Source: Pseudopithomyces maydicus
Taxonomy: Eukaryota; Ascomycota; Dothideomycetes; Pleosporales; Didymosphaeriaceae
Length of the DNA: 64,000 nucleotides
Assembly: GCA_026873275.1 (NCBI GenBank)
Contig: JANTUC010000009.1
Coordinates: 248,001-312,000 of the forward strand
Direction: 5' to 3'
Shown here: positions 1-11,192 of the stretch, in pieces
How positions within the stretch are numbered: position 1 is the first letter of the stretch
How the letters are laid out: each line of letters opens with the position of its first letter
Notes under the pieces: generated by a model
Told to the model about the DNA's origin: nothing
What the model saw: the letters and a program-made list of their open reading frames with translations, nothing else
Database searches by the model: none
Position numbers and translations under genes: made by a program

Positions 1-208
1 GTTGCCTGGGCTCCAAGCCGAGCTTGTTGAGAGCCTTGACAGCGTAGGGAGTGTTTGTCTGGATGTCCAGGGCGGTGTACACTACTCCGTAGGCACCGAC
101 GCCGAGGATTCCGGTCAACTGCAGCCTTCCTGCCAGGATGTGGCCTAGGCGGTCCTCGGGGGCACAGAATCCATTGAGGGTGGGGGATGCGGGAGGGGTC
201 GGCAACAT
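1..208 (-). CDS. Ser/Thr protein kinase, Ran1/Sks1-like, N-terminal part (cut by window edge)
   Basis: Sixty-nine residues are visible from an ATG at 208-206; the rest lies beyond the window start. The protein begins MLPTPPASPT and enters a kinase domain at about residue 30. The glycine-rich loop is GVGAYGVVY (residues 36-44) and the VAIK-type lysine is in YAVKAL (Lys58). This short Pro/Ser-rich leader followed directly by the kinase domain is typical of fungal Ran1/Pat1/Sks1/Vhs1-type kinases, which link nutrient state to growth and development. The family assignment rests on the N-lobe only, so another CAMK/Ran1-like kinase is possible. The upstream region is unusually long and gene-free, which fits an extended 5' leader or promoter. 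Confidence 0.75.
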   Translation of the reverse strand, partial: MLPTPPASPTLNGFCAPEDRLGHILAGRLQLTGILGVGAYGVVYTALDIQTNTPYAVKALNKLGLEPRQ

Positions 209-830
209 GCTGTGGTTGTTTGGGAGAGAAGGAGTCCTCGATGGTCCACTAAAGGCCTCAAGGACGGGGGAATAAGTACTCCTGGGGAAAGGACCGGCTA
301 TGACTGTGACGGGGTCGATATGAGTCCAAGGGAAGTCCCGTGACTGGAGCCTTGGGGAAGAGAGAGAGATGGCAGATATTACAAAAGCAGAAATCCCATG
401 GAGAGGTTGCGTGGATGGTGTTGCTCGAAGCTAGATCGGAGCAGGACTGGGTGTGTTTTTGGGTGAGCGATGGGGGGTGGTGTGTTCCTCTTGGATAGAG
501 GAGGCTTGGGTGGTAAGGTATATGAGGTGTTCGGTGAGGCGGGATATGATGTATGCTCGTAGCGCACGGCTGGGCACCAGTGTGATAAAGGCTCGTGTCT
601 GGGCAGCCCCTGCAGGTTATTGGCTTGTCGAGAGGCCCCGGTTTTGGTAAATATAGGGAAGGAGTGGGCTAGCAGGGGCGCTATGACGAAGACGGGAGGG
701 TGGACAGGGCTTGGGTGGTGGATGGAGGGTGGACGGGCGGTGGACGGGCTCAGGATGGCCACGCTGTGGGTGCCGCTAAGGCGTGCAGGTTCCACCTGTG
801 CATTGTCGCGGTGGCCAAGGACGGGCAGGG

Positions 831-861
831 GGGCGAAGGTGGGCGAAGGTGGGCGAAGGTG
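831..861. repeat. Tandem 10-bp repeat
   Basis: The unit gggcgaaggt is present three times in direct tandem, just upstream of the kinase leader region. No function can be assigned. Confidence 0.8.
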
Positions 862-1680
862 AGGGATTTGGCGGGCGTTGCCGTTTCCGGGTAGCGCGTC
901 CAACAAAGGCGTCGCACAGGTGCCGAGCGGCCTGATTCATGCCAGTGGACGCCAGAGGACTTTAGTGGTCAAAGAGCGAAGATGCAACGCTCCGCTGCTC
1001 GCCGGGCGGCTGTGTGGGCGCTGGGCCAATGCGGGCTCGGGGCATGGGTGGCATTGGCGGCATGGGTGGGCGTGCGTCCTGGCAGAGACACGGTGACACA
1101 CCACAGCCTGCACAGGGGAAGACAGGCTGCACACCAGGCCGGGCCAGGACCAGCCAGGAGCCAGGAGCAGCCAGACCAGCCAGCGAGCCAGACGAGAGCG
1201 CCATGCGAGGCCCGAAGCAGCGCGCTGCAGTAGCGAGGCCGGGGGCGGTCGCCACCGCGAGCAGCGTCGTCCCAAGCAGCGTCCCAACAGGCCGCCTCTC
1301 AGCTGGCGGGCGCCTGTTGGATTCGCTCACGCGGCCTGCTGCCACCGGCCGAGCGCTCGCCATGCCACCAGCGCGCCTCGCCTCAAGCAGCAGCCTACGT
1401 ACAGTAGCGCTCGCCGTGCAGGCTTACGACGTCGACCGTCTCGCACTGGCGCGCGCACGGTCGGAGTTCGATAGTCTAGTCGCAGGCGTTGCAAGATCGT
1501 CGCTGGGCCGCTGGTTTCGTCATGGCCGGGGGCGCTGCAGCGGTGCTGGTGCTGCTCTGACAGTCATGCTGCCATCAGACACACCACACGGCACCCGCCG
1601 TCACGTTTTCGTTTCGCGTCCAGGCGGCGATCCGACGCCGTGCGCGCCAGAGCAGCGAGCCGAAGAGGGAGAGTAGAGCA

Positions 1681-1814
1681 GGGCAGGGCAGGGCAGGGCA
1701 GAGACAGCAGAGCGAGGCCGCGATGCTGCGTATGTGTGTGTGTGTGTCTGTGTGTGTGCTGGTGCCGTGCCAGCGCTGGTGCTGGCTGGTGCCGGTGCTG
1801 GTGCTGGTGCTGGA
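1681..1814. repeat. Compound microsatellite (GGGCA)n-(TG)n-(GGTGCT)n
   Basis: Four copies of gggca (1681-1700) are followed by a TG/TC tract (about 1732-1758) and an imperfect ggtgct hexamer array (about 1757-1814). The array creates spurious Cys/Val/Leu-rich open frames on the plus strand and His/Gln/Thr-rich ones on the minus strand. Confidence 0.8.
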
Positions 1815-4800
1815 CCACTGCTGCTGCTTGTGCTGGACCACAGCCTGCTGGTGCTTCAAGCGTGCTGGACCTCCAACCTTCCCTTCCCCAGCCCAGCCTC
1901 TGTTCTCCTTCGCAAAAGTGCCACGCCCGCCAGCCCTGCACGGCCCCCGCCGCTCATTGGCCGCTCCGATATATTGACAATCTTGCTGCCAGGCCGATGA
2001 CTAACTGCCCCCGCCCGCCTGCGAGTGGCTGCCCTCACGCCGGGCCCCGTCAGCAATTTTGGGCCCAAATCCACCGGGTCCGCCAGTGACACGCCACGCC
2101 ACGTAGAATTTTCTGCAGAGTTTCGCCCGCCTTCCAATGGCCTGGAGAACAATCTCTGCAGCCCGCCAATCACCGCCTCTGACTCATGGCTTTTGCCCTT
2201 GCCCTGCCACGCCCTGGAGCTGCTCTGCCCTCTGCTGCCCATCGCAAACACGTCCGTCGTGCACCGCCGACCGCCGAACCGCCTCGTTCGTGACTTCGTG
2301 GCCACGGCAGCCTGCGAGCGGCGAGCGCAAACGTGGCGCTTGCGCAATCTCCTTGCGCACCGTAACGTCCACTTGCTCCGACTCCCAACGGCCTTCCTCC
2401 ACCGCCGAACCGCCCAGAAGCCAGATCCAGACACGCTGCTTATCGAAACAGCACCCCCATCGAGATCGAGCAAGGGCATTTTACCGGTCTGCGTCTCATT
2501 TCCCCGTATTCACGCCCGTTGGATTACGAGCACCAGCGCTTGGCCTGAACTGCTCATCGGCGCCAGGGTTCGAGCCCTGGACGACGGCCTGCACGAGGAT
2601 GGTTGCAGGTTTTTTTTTTCTTTCCATCGCTCACGCATGCCCGCGGCATCCGTGCAAGACCTCGCTTCCCGCTGCTAAACTCTATCAAACATGGAGCGGG
2701 AGTCTGTGTGAGCCCAGGGGCTGCTGATCATGTCCGAGCGAGATTGCACATGTGCACTCCCTGGCATAACAAGCACAGCGCGCACAGCACATCCCAGAAC
2801 GCTGATCGTAACTTTGATACCGTTCCAGAAACCTCCTGCCCGCCTGCCCTTCCCGCCCTGCTCCTCGCCTGGCTTCCCAAGGACGCGGCGGCGGATAGGA
2901 TTCAATCAACCGTAGCCGCTTGCCTTGCTGCTGCTGCAGTTGTCAATAAATTGCCGTCGCTGGAGGACATGCCCGTTTTAGAGTCTTCCCTTCTTTTAGA
3001 AACCCACCCACGGGCAGGCAGGCAGGCAGCCCCTGAGTCCTTCTTCACCGACACCACATGCAGAGTCGAAAAAATTCGCACATCTAATAATGCTGCGCAT
3101 CGACGCTGCGGACTGCTTGGTGGCCGACGCCCAAAGGAGGGTCCACCAAACCAGTGGATCGTTGCCAAAGCCTCACGGCTATCGCGCGACGGGCTCGCCC
3201 TGGTGCATCTCCGTAGCAGAGCGGACTTCCTAGGTGCTCAAACAGAGACGTGCTCGGTAGTAAACAGTACGTACTCAGTGTCTCAGTGAAAGTGTCAGGC
3301 CGCTCACCGCTGCTTGAGATTGCCCTCGGCAGTCGGTCCATGCCGCATCGGGCCTAGCCCCCACGTCAAGCTTCCTGTCATGGCACTACGCGACCTCGCC
3401 ATCTTCTATCGATAACCACAACGCCGTGCGTGAGAGACTTTCGCCCGTAATGTGCATCCATCTTCATGCTAAGGAATAGTAGGGACTAGTAAGGAACGCT
3501 ACCTGCCTAGCATCTCCCACACGCAGGGTCCGTCTCCAGCACAGCCCGTTCATTGGGCTGCCCTGCTGTGGTCCGGCCCGATAGCCTCGCCTTTGTCGCA
3601 ACGTGGCCGCCAGCGAGGAGAGCGAAGTCTGCGAAGAGAGAGCCTGAGGCCCTCAACCGCGAATGACGCCGCACGCCGCCGTGGAGATCTTCCGCAGGGC
3701 CTCACTCAAGCGGCCCACCAGCCTCCGCCCATCGACCTTTCGAGGCCTCGTCCAGCGCCCCCTTGCTGGCAAGTGATGGGCCTATGACACCACGGCAATG
3801 CACCTCTTGCAGCGCAAGCAGCCTTGGACCTTCAATCGAGATTCCGAGCATCCTGCCATGCGCCGTGGATGGTGCAGTGCCGCTCATTGCCCCCCATGGC
3901 GAAGACTCGTCGTTGCCTGCCGCTCCGCACGCGCCCAAAGTCTCGAATGGCACCGGCCAGTAGATCCAAGACATCATCTCCAAGATTGACGTTTCGCTGC
4001 CAGCCTCTCGGAAACATGATCGTATTCTGGCTATTCATGCCGTCGTCGACGGGACGCACCCTCGTCGCTGACATGGGTTCGCATTAACATGAGATCGGTT
4101 GTCAGGTGCGACCGAGATGTATCCCGGGGCGATCCCAACCTCCAGAGCGGGAACCACCACTGGCCATCGCACTATTTGAAACGGCTAATCAATTTGCCCG
4201 TGTGCATCATCTCTTGGGCATGCGTGTTGAGCTTCCTCCAGGAAGAGAGCTTACGCCCGCGAAAGGCAGCGCGCGGGAGCTGTCGGTGGTTCACCATGAT
4301 TGCACCATGATGGAAGTGCCCTGCGTTTCATCATCTGCCTCCGGACGGGCTGAGGTCAGATCTTTAATCTGGAAAGCAGCTATGATGGATGCTGCTCGAC
4401 GCTGATTCGTCCGATCGCCTCTGAGGATCAACACGTTGCCCTGCGCATGCTTTCACCTACCCTGTCCTCTCTGCTACCATCCCACTCACACAATGTCAAT
4501 CCCCAAGCATGATGATGTCCAACAGTCGCCAGGCAGTCAAACAGCATCAGGCCGCGCTGAGCCCCGATCATGCCATTGTTGATCTTGGTCTGATCGCACC
4601 AAAGCAAGCCCGCGCGACGGATGGTCAACAGTAGTCTAGTCTAATCCAAACCGACGGGCTGCCACTACCAACTCACCATGGCCTTACCCAGACGGTTACG
4701 ATGAATAAAAAATCACCTGATGGGCATGTCAGTATGTAAGTATGCGACGATGGTCTCCAGAACGGAAACTTTGTCGGTAGCCTCCCGGCGCCTGTGCTGT

Positions 4801-5430
4801 GTGTGGTTCGTCTCCCAAAGCCATTCCACTCCAAGCGTGCGCTCCGCTGTTCTAAACAATCTTCCTCCCTCGTCCACACGTTGCCCTGCAGAATGGAAGG
4901 CGTCATCGCGAAATCACCCACCCAGCCTGGCGCCCACCCAACCCAGCCCATACCATCCCATCCTCCAACGTTCGACGCACATGCGCACCAAGGCTGCCGG
5001 TAGCGAAACGGCCGCCGTTGGGCCCTCGCCCAATGGTCCACGTCGGGGCCGCCGTGAAGCCGCCCGTCCGCCCCAAGATCTAGCGCCCAGCAAGTACTTG
5101 GCTATCGAGTGTTGGACGGGCGTAGGATACCTACCTAGGTACATACATACATAGATAGCAACGGACTGGCTAGTCGGATGGTTGGCCAGACGAGAAACCG
5201 CCGTCGAGACCAGAACTATGGCATAGCCGCGCCGCGTCGTCGATGCCGTCCGTCCATGTACTTACCTACGTACCAAGCTTCTGACCAGAACCTTATTGCG
5301 TGAGCACGCATCGCATGCTTCCTGACTTACTTAGCAGGGCCCGTGGATGGGCCGATGCTTGCTTGCATGCGACGAGGCGTCTATGTATGGTATGTATCGT
5401 GTGCATCACCGAGCGCCACGGTCGGTCTGT

Positions 5431-7310
5431 CTGGCTGGCTGGCTGGCTGGCTGCTGGGACTGCTGGGGGCGCTGGGAGGGAACGGATCCATGAGAATCCA
5501 TTCATAGTCTACGTCGTGACGCCGTCCTTCGGCACAAATATCGGTCGGCCTGATGCCAGTTGGGCGTGCGGGTGCAGATGCGAAACAATACTACTGTAGA
5601 CTATGTATGTATGTATGTATGTATACATAGACAATCTGTCAATCAATCAATCAATCAATCAATCCACGAGAATAGCTCAGCTCGTCGTGACGCTGGCCGC
5701 CCTTTGGCACGAACATCGATCGGCCTGACGCCAAACAGGCGTGCAAATGCAGATGCGAAACAATACTAATGTGTGTATGTATACATAGACAAGCAAGCAA
5801 TGAATCAATCAATCCAAGCGCCGCACGTACAGTCCATATGTACGCTCGCACGCACGTACCGGCCGTGGCGCCCTTTGCGGAGAGAATAGAACAGCATCAC
5901 ATCACCTCACCTCACGCATGTCGGATGCCGGATACACACATCCATACAGAGATGACAGCGACGAAGATGGCGATTCACGGTTCATGGTTCACGGTTCACA
6001 ATTCGGAGCTGCGCTTTGCTCCACAGCGTTAGATAGGTCCCCAGGTACCCAGGTAGGTAAGAAAGCATGTACCGTACATAGGTAGGTAGTTTACAGTTTA
6101 CAGTTTACATTCCCGAAGCGAAGCGAAGCGAAGCGCCGCCGCGGTACGAGAGATTACACACATCACATACATACATAGATAGGTACACGGCCCCCAACCC
6201 AACGCGCTAAAAACAACACCAAACCCAGGGCCTCCCCTCCCTCCAGCTTCCCTTCCCTTCCCTTCCTTCCTGCCTGCCTTCCTGCCTTCCTGCCTTCCTA
6301 TCTCATCGCGTCGCACTATACATGGCACGCTTCGAGACGAACGGCGTTCCCGAAAGGGAATGTAGCCGCGACGGCACGGCTGTGTAATCTTACTTTATGT
6401 ACATACGGGCATGCTTTTCCGCGCGTGTGTAAGGTTGCTCTTGCTCTGTGCGGGCGGCGCGTCTCATGTGCAAGGGCAAGTGCAAGGGCAAGGCTGTGTA
6501 GGTGGTGGGAGGCCCAAAGGTCGGACGGACGGACTGTTACGAACGAAGGATTGATTCACATACACACACATACACACAGAGCGTCAGCATACATACATAC
6601 ATACATGCCGATGCTGAACGGGGTGGGGTGCGTGCGGTGTGGGAATCAATCAGTCAGCGCCGTTCAGTTCGGTTCAGTCCATTGTGGTCGTGGATGGATT
6701 AGGGTATGGATCTGGCTAGCTAGCTAGCTAGCTAGCTAGACCATCTGCTTACCTACCTACATACATGCGTACATACAGTACAGTACATGCTCATCGATCC
6801 TGCTCATCACTTTACAGCCCCATGTCCATCTTGCATACATGCGTACGGTGGAGAGCTCACGGCACGGCTTTACTCGCCGAGCAAGCAGGTGCACATCTAC
6901 ATACACTCCCTCCATACACACGTACATCTCACAAACCAACGTAACACAACACATCGCACTCACGCTCAAGCCCCGCCTCGGTCGTAGCGTCCCCGCTCGA
7001 CGTACGTACTGTAGATACATGCCTCACACACTCACTTTCCGAGCCATCCATCCATCCATCCATCCATCCATCGCGCGTGTCAAGCCGTTCGTTTCAAACT
7101 AGCTCCTTCAGGCGTTCCTTTGAGATTCCGTGTGTATTTCCGCCACGTGAGGATAGCCACGGATTTATTTAGCTAGCTTGTTTGGTGGTTAGTTAGTTGG
7201 TTAGTTGCGGGAGTTGGTTGGGGTGTAAACGAGGTGCGATGATGCGATGATGCGATGATGCGATGGGCTGGATGTGGATGTGGATGTGTGGGGGATGGCA
7301 TGGCATGGGA
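5431..7310. repeat. Cluster of tetranucleotide microsatellites
   Basis: This stretch holds many independent short arrays: CTGG (5431-5453), TATG (about 5603-5622), AATC (about 5640-5664), GAAGC (about 6115-6137), CTTC/CCTT (about 6233-6300), ATAC (about 6587-6606), GCTA (6715-6739), ATCC (7044-7072), GATGATGC (about 7237-7264) and GGATGT (about 7268-7287). Such density suggests replication-slippage-prone, unconstrained DNA. Confidence 0.85.
5485..5815. repeat. Diverged direct duplication of about 150-170 bp
   Basis: Two adjacent blocks share the same order of motifs. Each has (c)gtcgtgacgc, a ttCGGCAC/ttTGGCAC segment, tCGGCCTGAtgcca, GGCGTGc, gtgcagatgcgaaacaat or its close variant, then a TATG array, atacatagaca, and an AATC array ending in aatcc. 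Copy A is about 5485-5660 and copy B about 5661-5815. Copy B has fewer TATG and AATC units. This is an imperfect tandem duplication older than the microsatellite expansion. Confidence 0.75.
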
Positions 7311-8939
7311 AGTGGGATTGTGGCGGAGGTGTGCACGGTGGATAGGCAGGCTGGTGGACAGACAGATGGGTAGATGGATGATCAGAAGGGTGTTTTTTTC
7401 TTTCCTGGGTGCGATGGAAAATCATGAGTATGAATATACCATGATAGTTTGCTTTCTCGCGTCGCAATATCTATGATCTATGGATACACATCAATCTCAT
7501 ATCCTCCTCATATCTCGTTCCATCCCATCTATCCTATACCACTCCACCCCATCCCATTCCATCCCACCCAGCTTCACCTCCCTCTCTCCCTCCCTCCTCC
7601 CTTCACTTCATACAACCCCCTCTACAATTCGCCTCGGCCCCCATCCCACCATCCAACCACGATATGAAACGCTACACTACGACTCACTCCAATGCGCTGC
7701 AATGCGATGACACACATTAAGCATCTCAGCCCGAGCGCCTCCACCAACACCTCGCGTACATGGCCGGATCCCCAGCCTCGCCTCGCTGAAGGAGTCCGCC
7801 CTATCGGTCTGGCACGCACGTACGCACGCGCTTGGGTGCGTGGTGTGGTGTGGCGTGGCGTGGCTTGGTTGACCGATGGGTGGATGGGGGCGGGTTTGGG
7901 TGCTTGGGCTGGAATGGACTGGAGTGGACTGGACTGTGCCGTAGGGAGGGGGTGGGTGTGGGTAGGCGGTAAGGCCGTAGGGCGGTAAAGTAATAGGGAG
8001 GGGTGGAATAAGGCGGTAAGGTGGCAAGGCTGGGGGGTGGGAAGGCGGTAGGGTGGTAGGTTGCAATACCAATTGGGGTGGTATGGTATGCTGTGTGTGT
8101 TTACGAGCATGTGTACTTACGCGCACGTGTGTACCGTGCGTTGGGTTGAGTTTGTGATTAGTATCTTCCCTAGCAGATAGGTAGATGGTGGATCGGTGGA
8201 TGGATGGACTGATGGATCTATTCCAAGCACAAACTTAGAATAGATACATGTACACACATGGAAGTAGTTACATACCAAACTAAACATGCCATACCACACA
8301 TCTACTGCAAATAGCCTTCACATTTTACCCAAACGACCAACTAACCAACCAACCGTGCGAGTCACACCGTGTCGTGCGTATCGTGCGTGTACGTGATCAG
8401 CATATCATGTCATGTTATGTCATGAATGTCATATGGATGAAACACGTACCCAACTAGGGATTAAAAATAGTGTGTAGTATGGGTACTTTGGACGAGTGTG
8501 TAGTTTGTGCTATACTTACTCCCAGTGATGGCATATGTAAGTATGTCAATATGTAAATCCGTAGGTATACATACGCGCGCGAGAAAAATACAGCGTCTTA
8601 GTCTATCTGAGTCTAGGTACAAAGTATATATAGTTACATGGTATGAATAGAACAAGCGATTACTCAGCCAAGTACGCTGGCGGTTAGCCATAAATAAAAA
8701 GAACGGATAAGGTTAAGATGGGCAGATGGGTATGGAATTGGGTGGGTAAGTAGAATAGGAGAGAATGGAAGGGGATTGGACATGTTGTTCTGGATGATGA
8801 AATACTGGGTCGAGTTATGTGGTTGTCTGTCTGTGTATTTTTATCTGCGACTTCGATCCTCTTTGAGTACCGACACACGGACAGACAGATAGACTGATAG
8901 ATAGCTTGCTACCAGGTAGCTTGATCGGTCTGATCTTCT

Positions 8940-9800
8940 GTGCACTGCTACATCCCGTCTGCTCTGATTTCCTACCCTGTTTTCCGAATAGTTTTAACTT
9001 TTAACTATTATTCGGTTCAAGAAAAATCTCTTTGTTCCCACGGGAGAGTTTGTAGTGAGCTTTACGATGCTGATACTTCCTTCACCTGTGCTTATATTAT
9101 GATTACCATATTTTTATTTAAACAAATGTATCTCGATTTGTACCTCAGTGTCGAGATTCTTGAGAGCGAATATTACATGCCACTCCAGCAATTATGTATA
9201 AGGATATACGAAAGTGTCCTATTATTCTATCTGCTTGCACAACGGTAATCAAGGTGTTTTAAACAAGAGAATTATGCGAAAGTGAATCATAGGAAAATAT
9301 ATCAAATGTTAAACAGAGTGACGCTGGTGAAAATTTCGAATTATTTTTTAGTAGTATGGACAAGAGCCGCAAACTAAAATATAAAAATTTCACACTCTTG
9401 TAATAAGACTAGACGCTTGGGGAATACCAGCAGAAAAGATAACTATTTATTCTACCTAGGTAGATGAAGACTGCGTGCTTATATAGAAGGCCACCCTCCA
9501 CCTGTATCATGTTCTCACTGGAATAAAGTATGAATGAAGCTAGATTCAATATAATAAGTTGGTCATTCCCTTTCTTTTCTGGTCTATTCCTTTCCTACTC
9601 TCTTCATTCCCATACATCGTATTCATAGATACCCACGACAAGCATTATGCCTACTAGTGTATAGATAGGTAAACATATAAGTGAATAGTCCTGGACCGAT
9701 CAAAAGTACACGATAAAAAGTACAATTAGCTGCACTCTTCAGTCGAAATATATTTTTCTTAATTCCTTCGAAGCAAGCGTACCCCTATTAATATCGTTGA
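8940..9800. other. AT-rich stretch without a gene
   Basis: Base composition drops sharply here compared with both flanks. The longest plus-strand frame (8940-9248, 102 codons) is rich in Tyr, Leu and Ile, as expected by chance in AT-rich DNA, and resembles nothing I know. The stretch could be a relic mobile element, possibly altered by repeat-induced point mutation. I see no terminal repeats or target-site duplication. Confidence 0.5.
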
Positions 9801-10052
9801 GGTATGCATAGATCTGACCACCACATACAAATGTGCCTACCTACCTACCTACACACATGTATAAAAATATACTTCTCATCTCCAACTTCTTAAATCCCTA
9901 TTGATCTAACCACCATCCTCCCGCTCCAGCTAAATTACTCTCCCGCATCGCCACTACTCATGCATCCATCCCCCCATCTACCACCCAGCCGCCACCCCCA
10001 CAAAAGATAAAGATATATCCACACCCTCCCAACCAAGAAAAGGAAGAAGAAG

Positions 10053-10074
10053 CAGCAGCAGCAGCAGCAGCAGC
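10053..10074. repeat. CAG/CTG trinucleotide tract
   Basis: About seven AGC units lie directly beyond the 3' end of the tRNA-Pro gene (downstream on the minus strand), separated from it only by the A/T run that would serve as RNA polymerase III terminator. Confidence 0.85.
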
Positions 10075-10080
10075 AAAAAA
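10075..10080 (-). terminator. RNA polymerase III terminator of tRNA-Pro
   Basis: Six consecutive A on the plus strand give a T6 run on the tRNA strand immediately after the discriminator base. This is the standard Pol III stop signal. Confidence 0.8.
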
Positions 10081-10170
10081 GGGTCTTACCGCGATTCGAA
10101 CGCGGGGCCTCTCGCAAGTTATACTCAGGGTACTCCCTAAGCGAGAATCATACCTCTAGACCATAAGACC
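10081..10170 (-). tRNA. tRNA-Pro (anticodon AGG) with an 18-nt intron
   Basis: On the minus strand the acceptor arms are GGTCTTA (10170-10164) and TAAGACC (10088-10082), with discriminator C at 10081. The D-arm region GTCTAGAGGTATGAT matches the fungal tRNA-Pro A-box. The anticodon arm is CTCGC-TTAGGG...T-GCGAG with anticodon AGG. An 18-base intron (AGTACCCTGAGTATAACT) sits at the canonical 37/38 position. The T-arm GTTCGAATC is flanked by complementary CCGCG/CGCGG. The mature length is 72 nt including the discriminator base. An intron in tRNA-Pro is common in filamentous fungi. Confidence 0.95.
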
Positions 10171-11192
10171 GATGATTTCTACTCAGCTGGAACTGCTGAT
10201 GAATCGATGACGTCAATTTCATCTTGTAAATATATATCCCTTGTTTTTTTTTGAAACAGGTAGCAAGGAATTGGAAGGGAATTGTCGATAAGTGTAAATT
10301 TTTTTACTCAAGTGTGGGAAGGGGGTGTGGTGGAGAGTGGAGCGGTGTCTGAGTCATGATGGGGTGATTTTTTTTCCCCAATTTCTTTAAGGTATTTGGT
10401 TTTGGGATGTTGAGTTGAGTTGAATTGAGTTGGGGATCGAAAGATGGAATTTGGAATCGAAAGGGTGGTATATGAATTTATTGCTGGTGATATGCCCAGA
10501 ATTGATTAATCACTCAATTGCCCGTATGTACACACATACCTTTTGCAAACGTATCGAAGGCGGCGAGTCAGCTAGCGGCTATACCCTGAACACCACTTCA
10601 TATGTAACCACCAAACGAGTACCTATGCAGTCCAGTTCATCCAACCAAGCATTTGCACCTAGTCAGCTAGTACTCAGCTGCTGCTTTTTCAAAACACAAA
10701 ACAACACATGCAGTCCAAGACGAAGCACATACACATCATTCGAAATCCATGCCAATAACTCATGTACATATATTTGTAGGTACGTATTCCGAATCCCACG
10801 AAGCCGGAAAGTCCACATATCGTGCTTTCCAACGAAATAAAAACCGCTACTACAATCTATCGTACCCGACTGACCAACCGACCGACTAATCGTTCACCTC
10901 ACCTCTCTCGCCGACCAATATACACGGCGTACCTAGCATGCATCCACAACCACAGACACAGCCACAGCCCCAGCACGAAGACAACCTCACAGCAGCCGAA
11001 GCCAAGATTGCCTTGCCGGACCCCATTATCGCCCAGGTAGGTAGGTAGGTAGGTACACCAGAGCACCTCTACGCAGACGCCTTGCCGACAAAATCATAGA
11101 GAGAAAAACGCCAAACCCATGCATAACACCCTTTGTGTAAAAACCTCGTGCACAACTCATCCGCATTCCGAGTTCGCACCCGAGCCTCCCAA
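10171..11192. other. Intergenic region between tRNA-Pro and TFG1
   Basis: About 1 kb with no gene. It contains poly-T tracts near 10240 and 10370 and a short TAGG array at about 11037-11056. The portion next to 11192 is the 3' UTR of the minus-strand TFG1 gene. Confidence 0.6.

Larger units (their letters stand above)
209..10080. other. Gene-free region of about 9.9 kb
   Basis: I find no supportable gene here on either strand. Open frames are short, of biased composition, and show no domain or intron pattern. The first 4.6 kb is GC-rich with CA/GT, GGGCA and GGTGCT repeats. The part from 5.4 to 7.9 kb is dense in tetranucleotide microsatellites. From about 8.9 to 9.8 kb the sequence is AT-rich. 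Several hundred bases next to 208 must include the kinase promoter and 5' UTR. The rest could hold distal promoter elements, a non-coding transcript or relics of mobile DNA, but nothing in the sequence decides between these. Confidence 0.6.

Noticed and set aside
379..906. 175-codon Pro/Ser/His-rich minus-strand frame
   Set aside because: Composition reflects G-rich repeats on the other strand; no domain or intron pattern. Probably kinase leader or promoter.
2563..2580. Perfect tRNA-like T-arm (ccagggttcgagccctgg)
   Set aside because: No matching acceptor, D-arm or anticodon arm upstream, so not a tRNA gene.
2025..2678. 217-codon plus-strand frame
   Set aside because: Three overlapping frames of equal quality, no family resemblance; chance in GC-rich DNA.
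5431..7310. CRISPR-like array
   Set aside because: Arrays are simple microsatellites without unique spacers, and the genome is eukaryotic.
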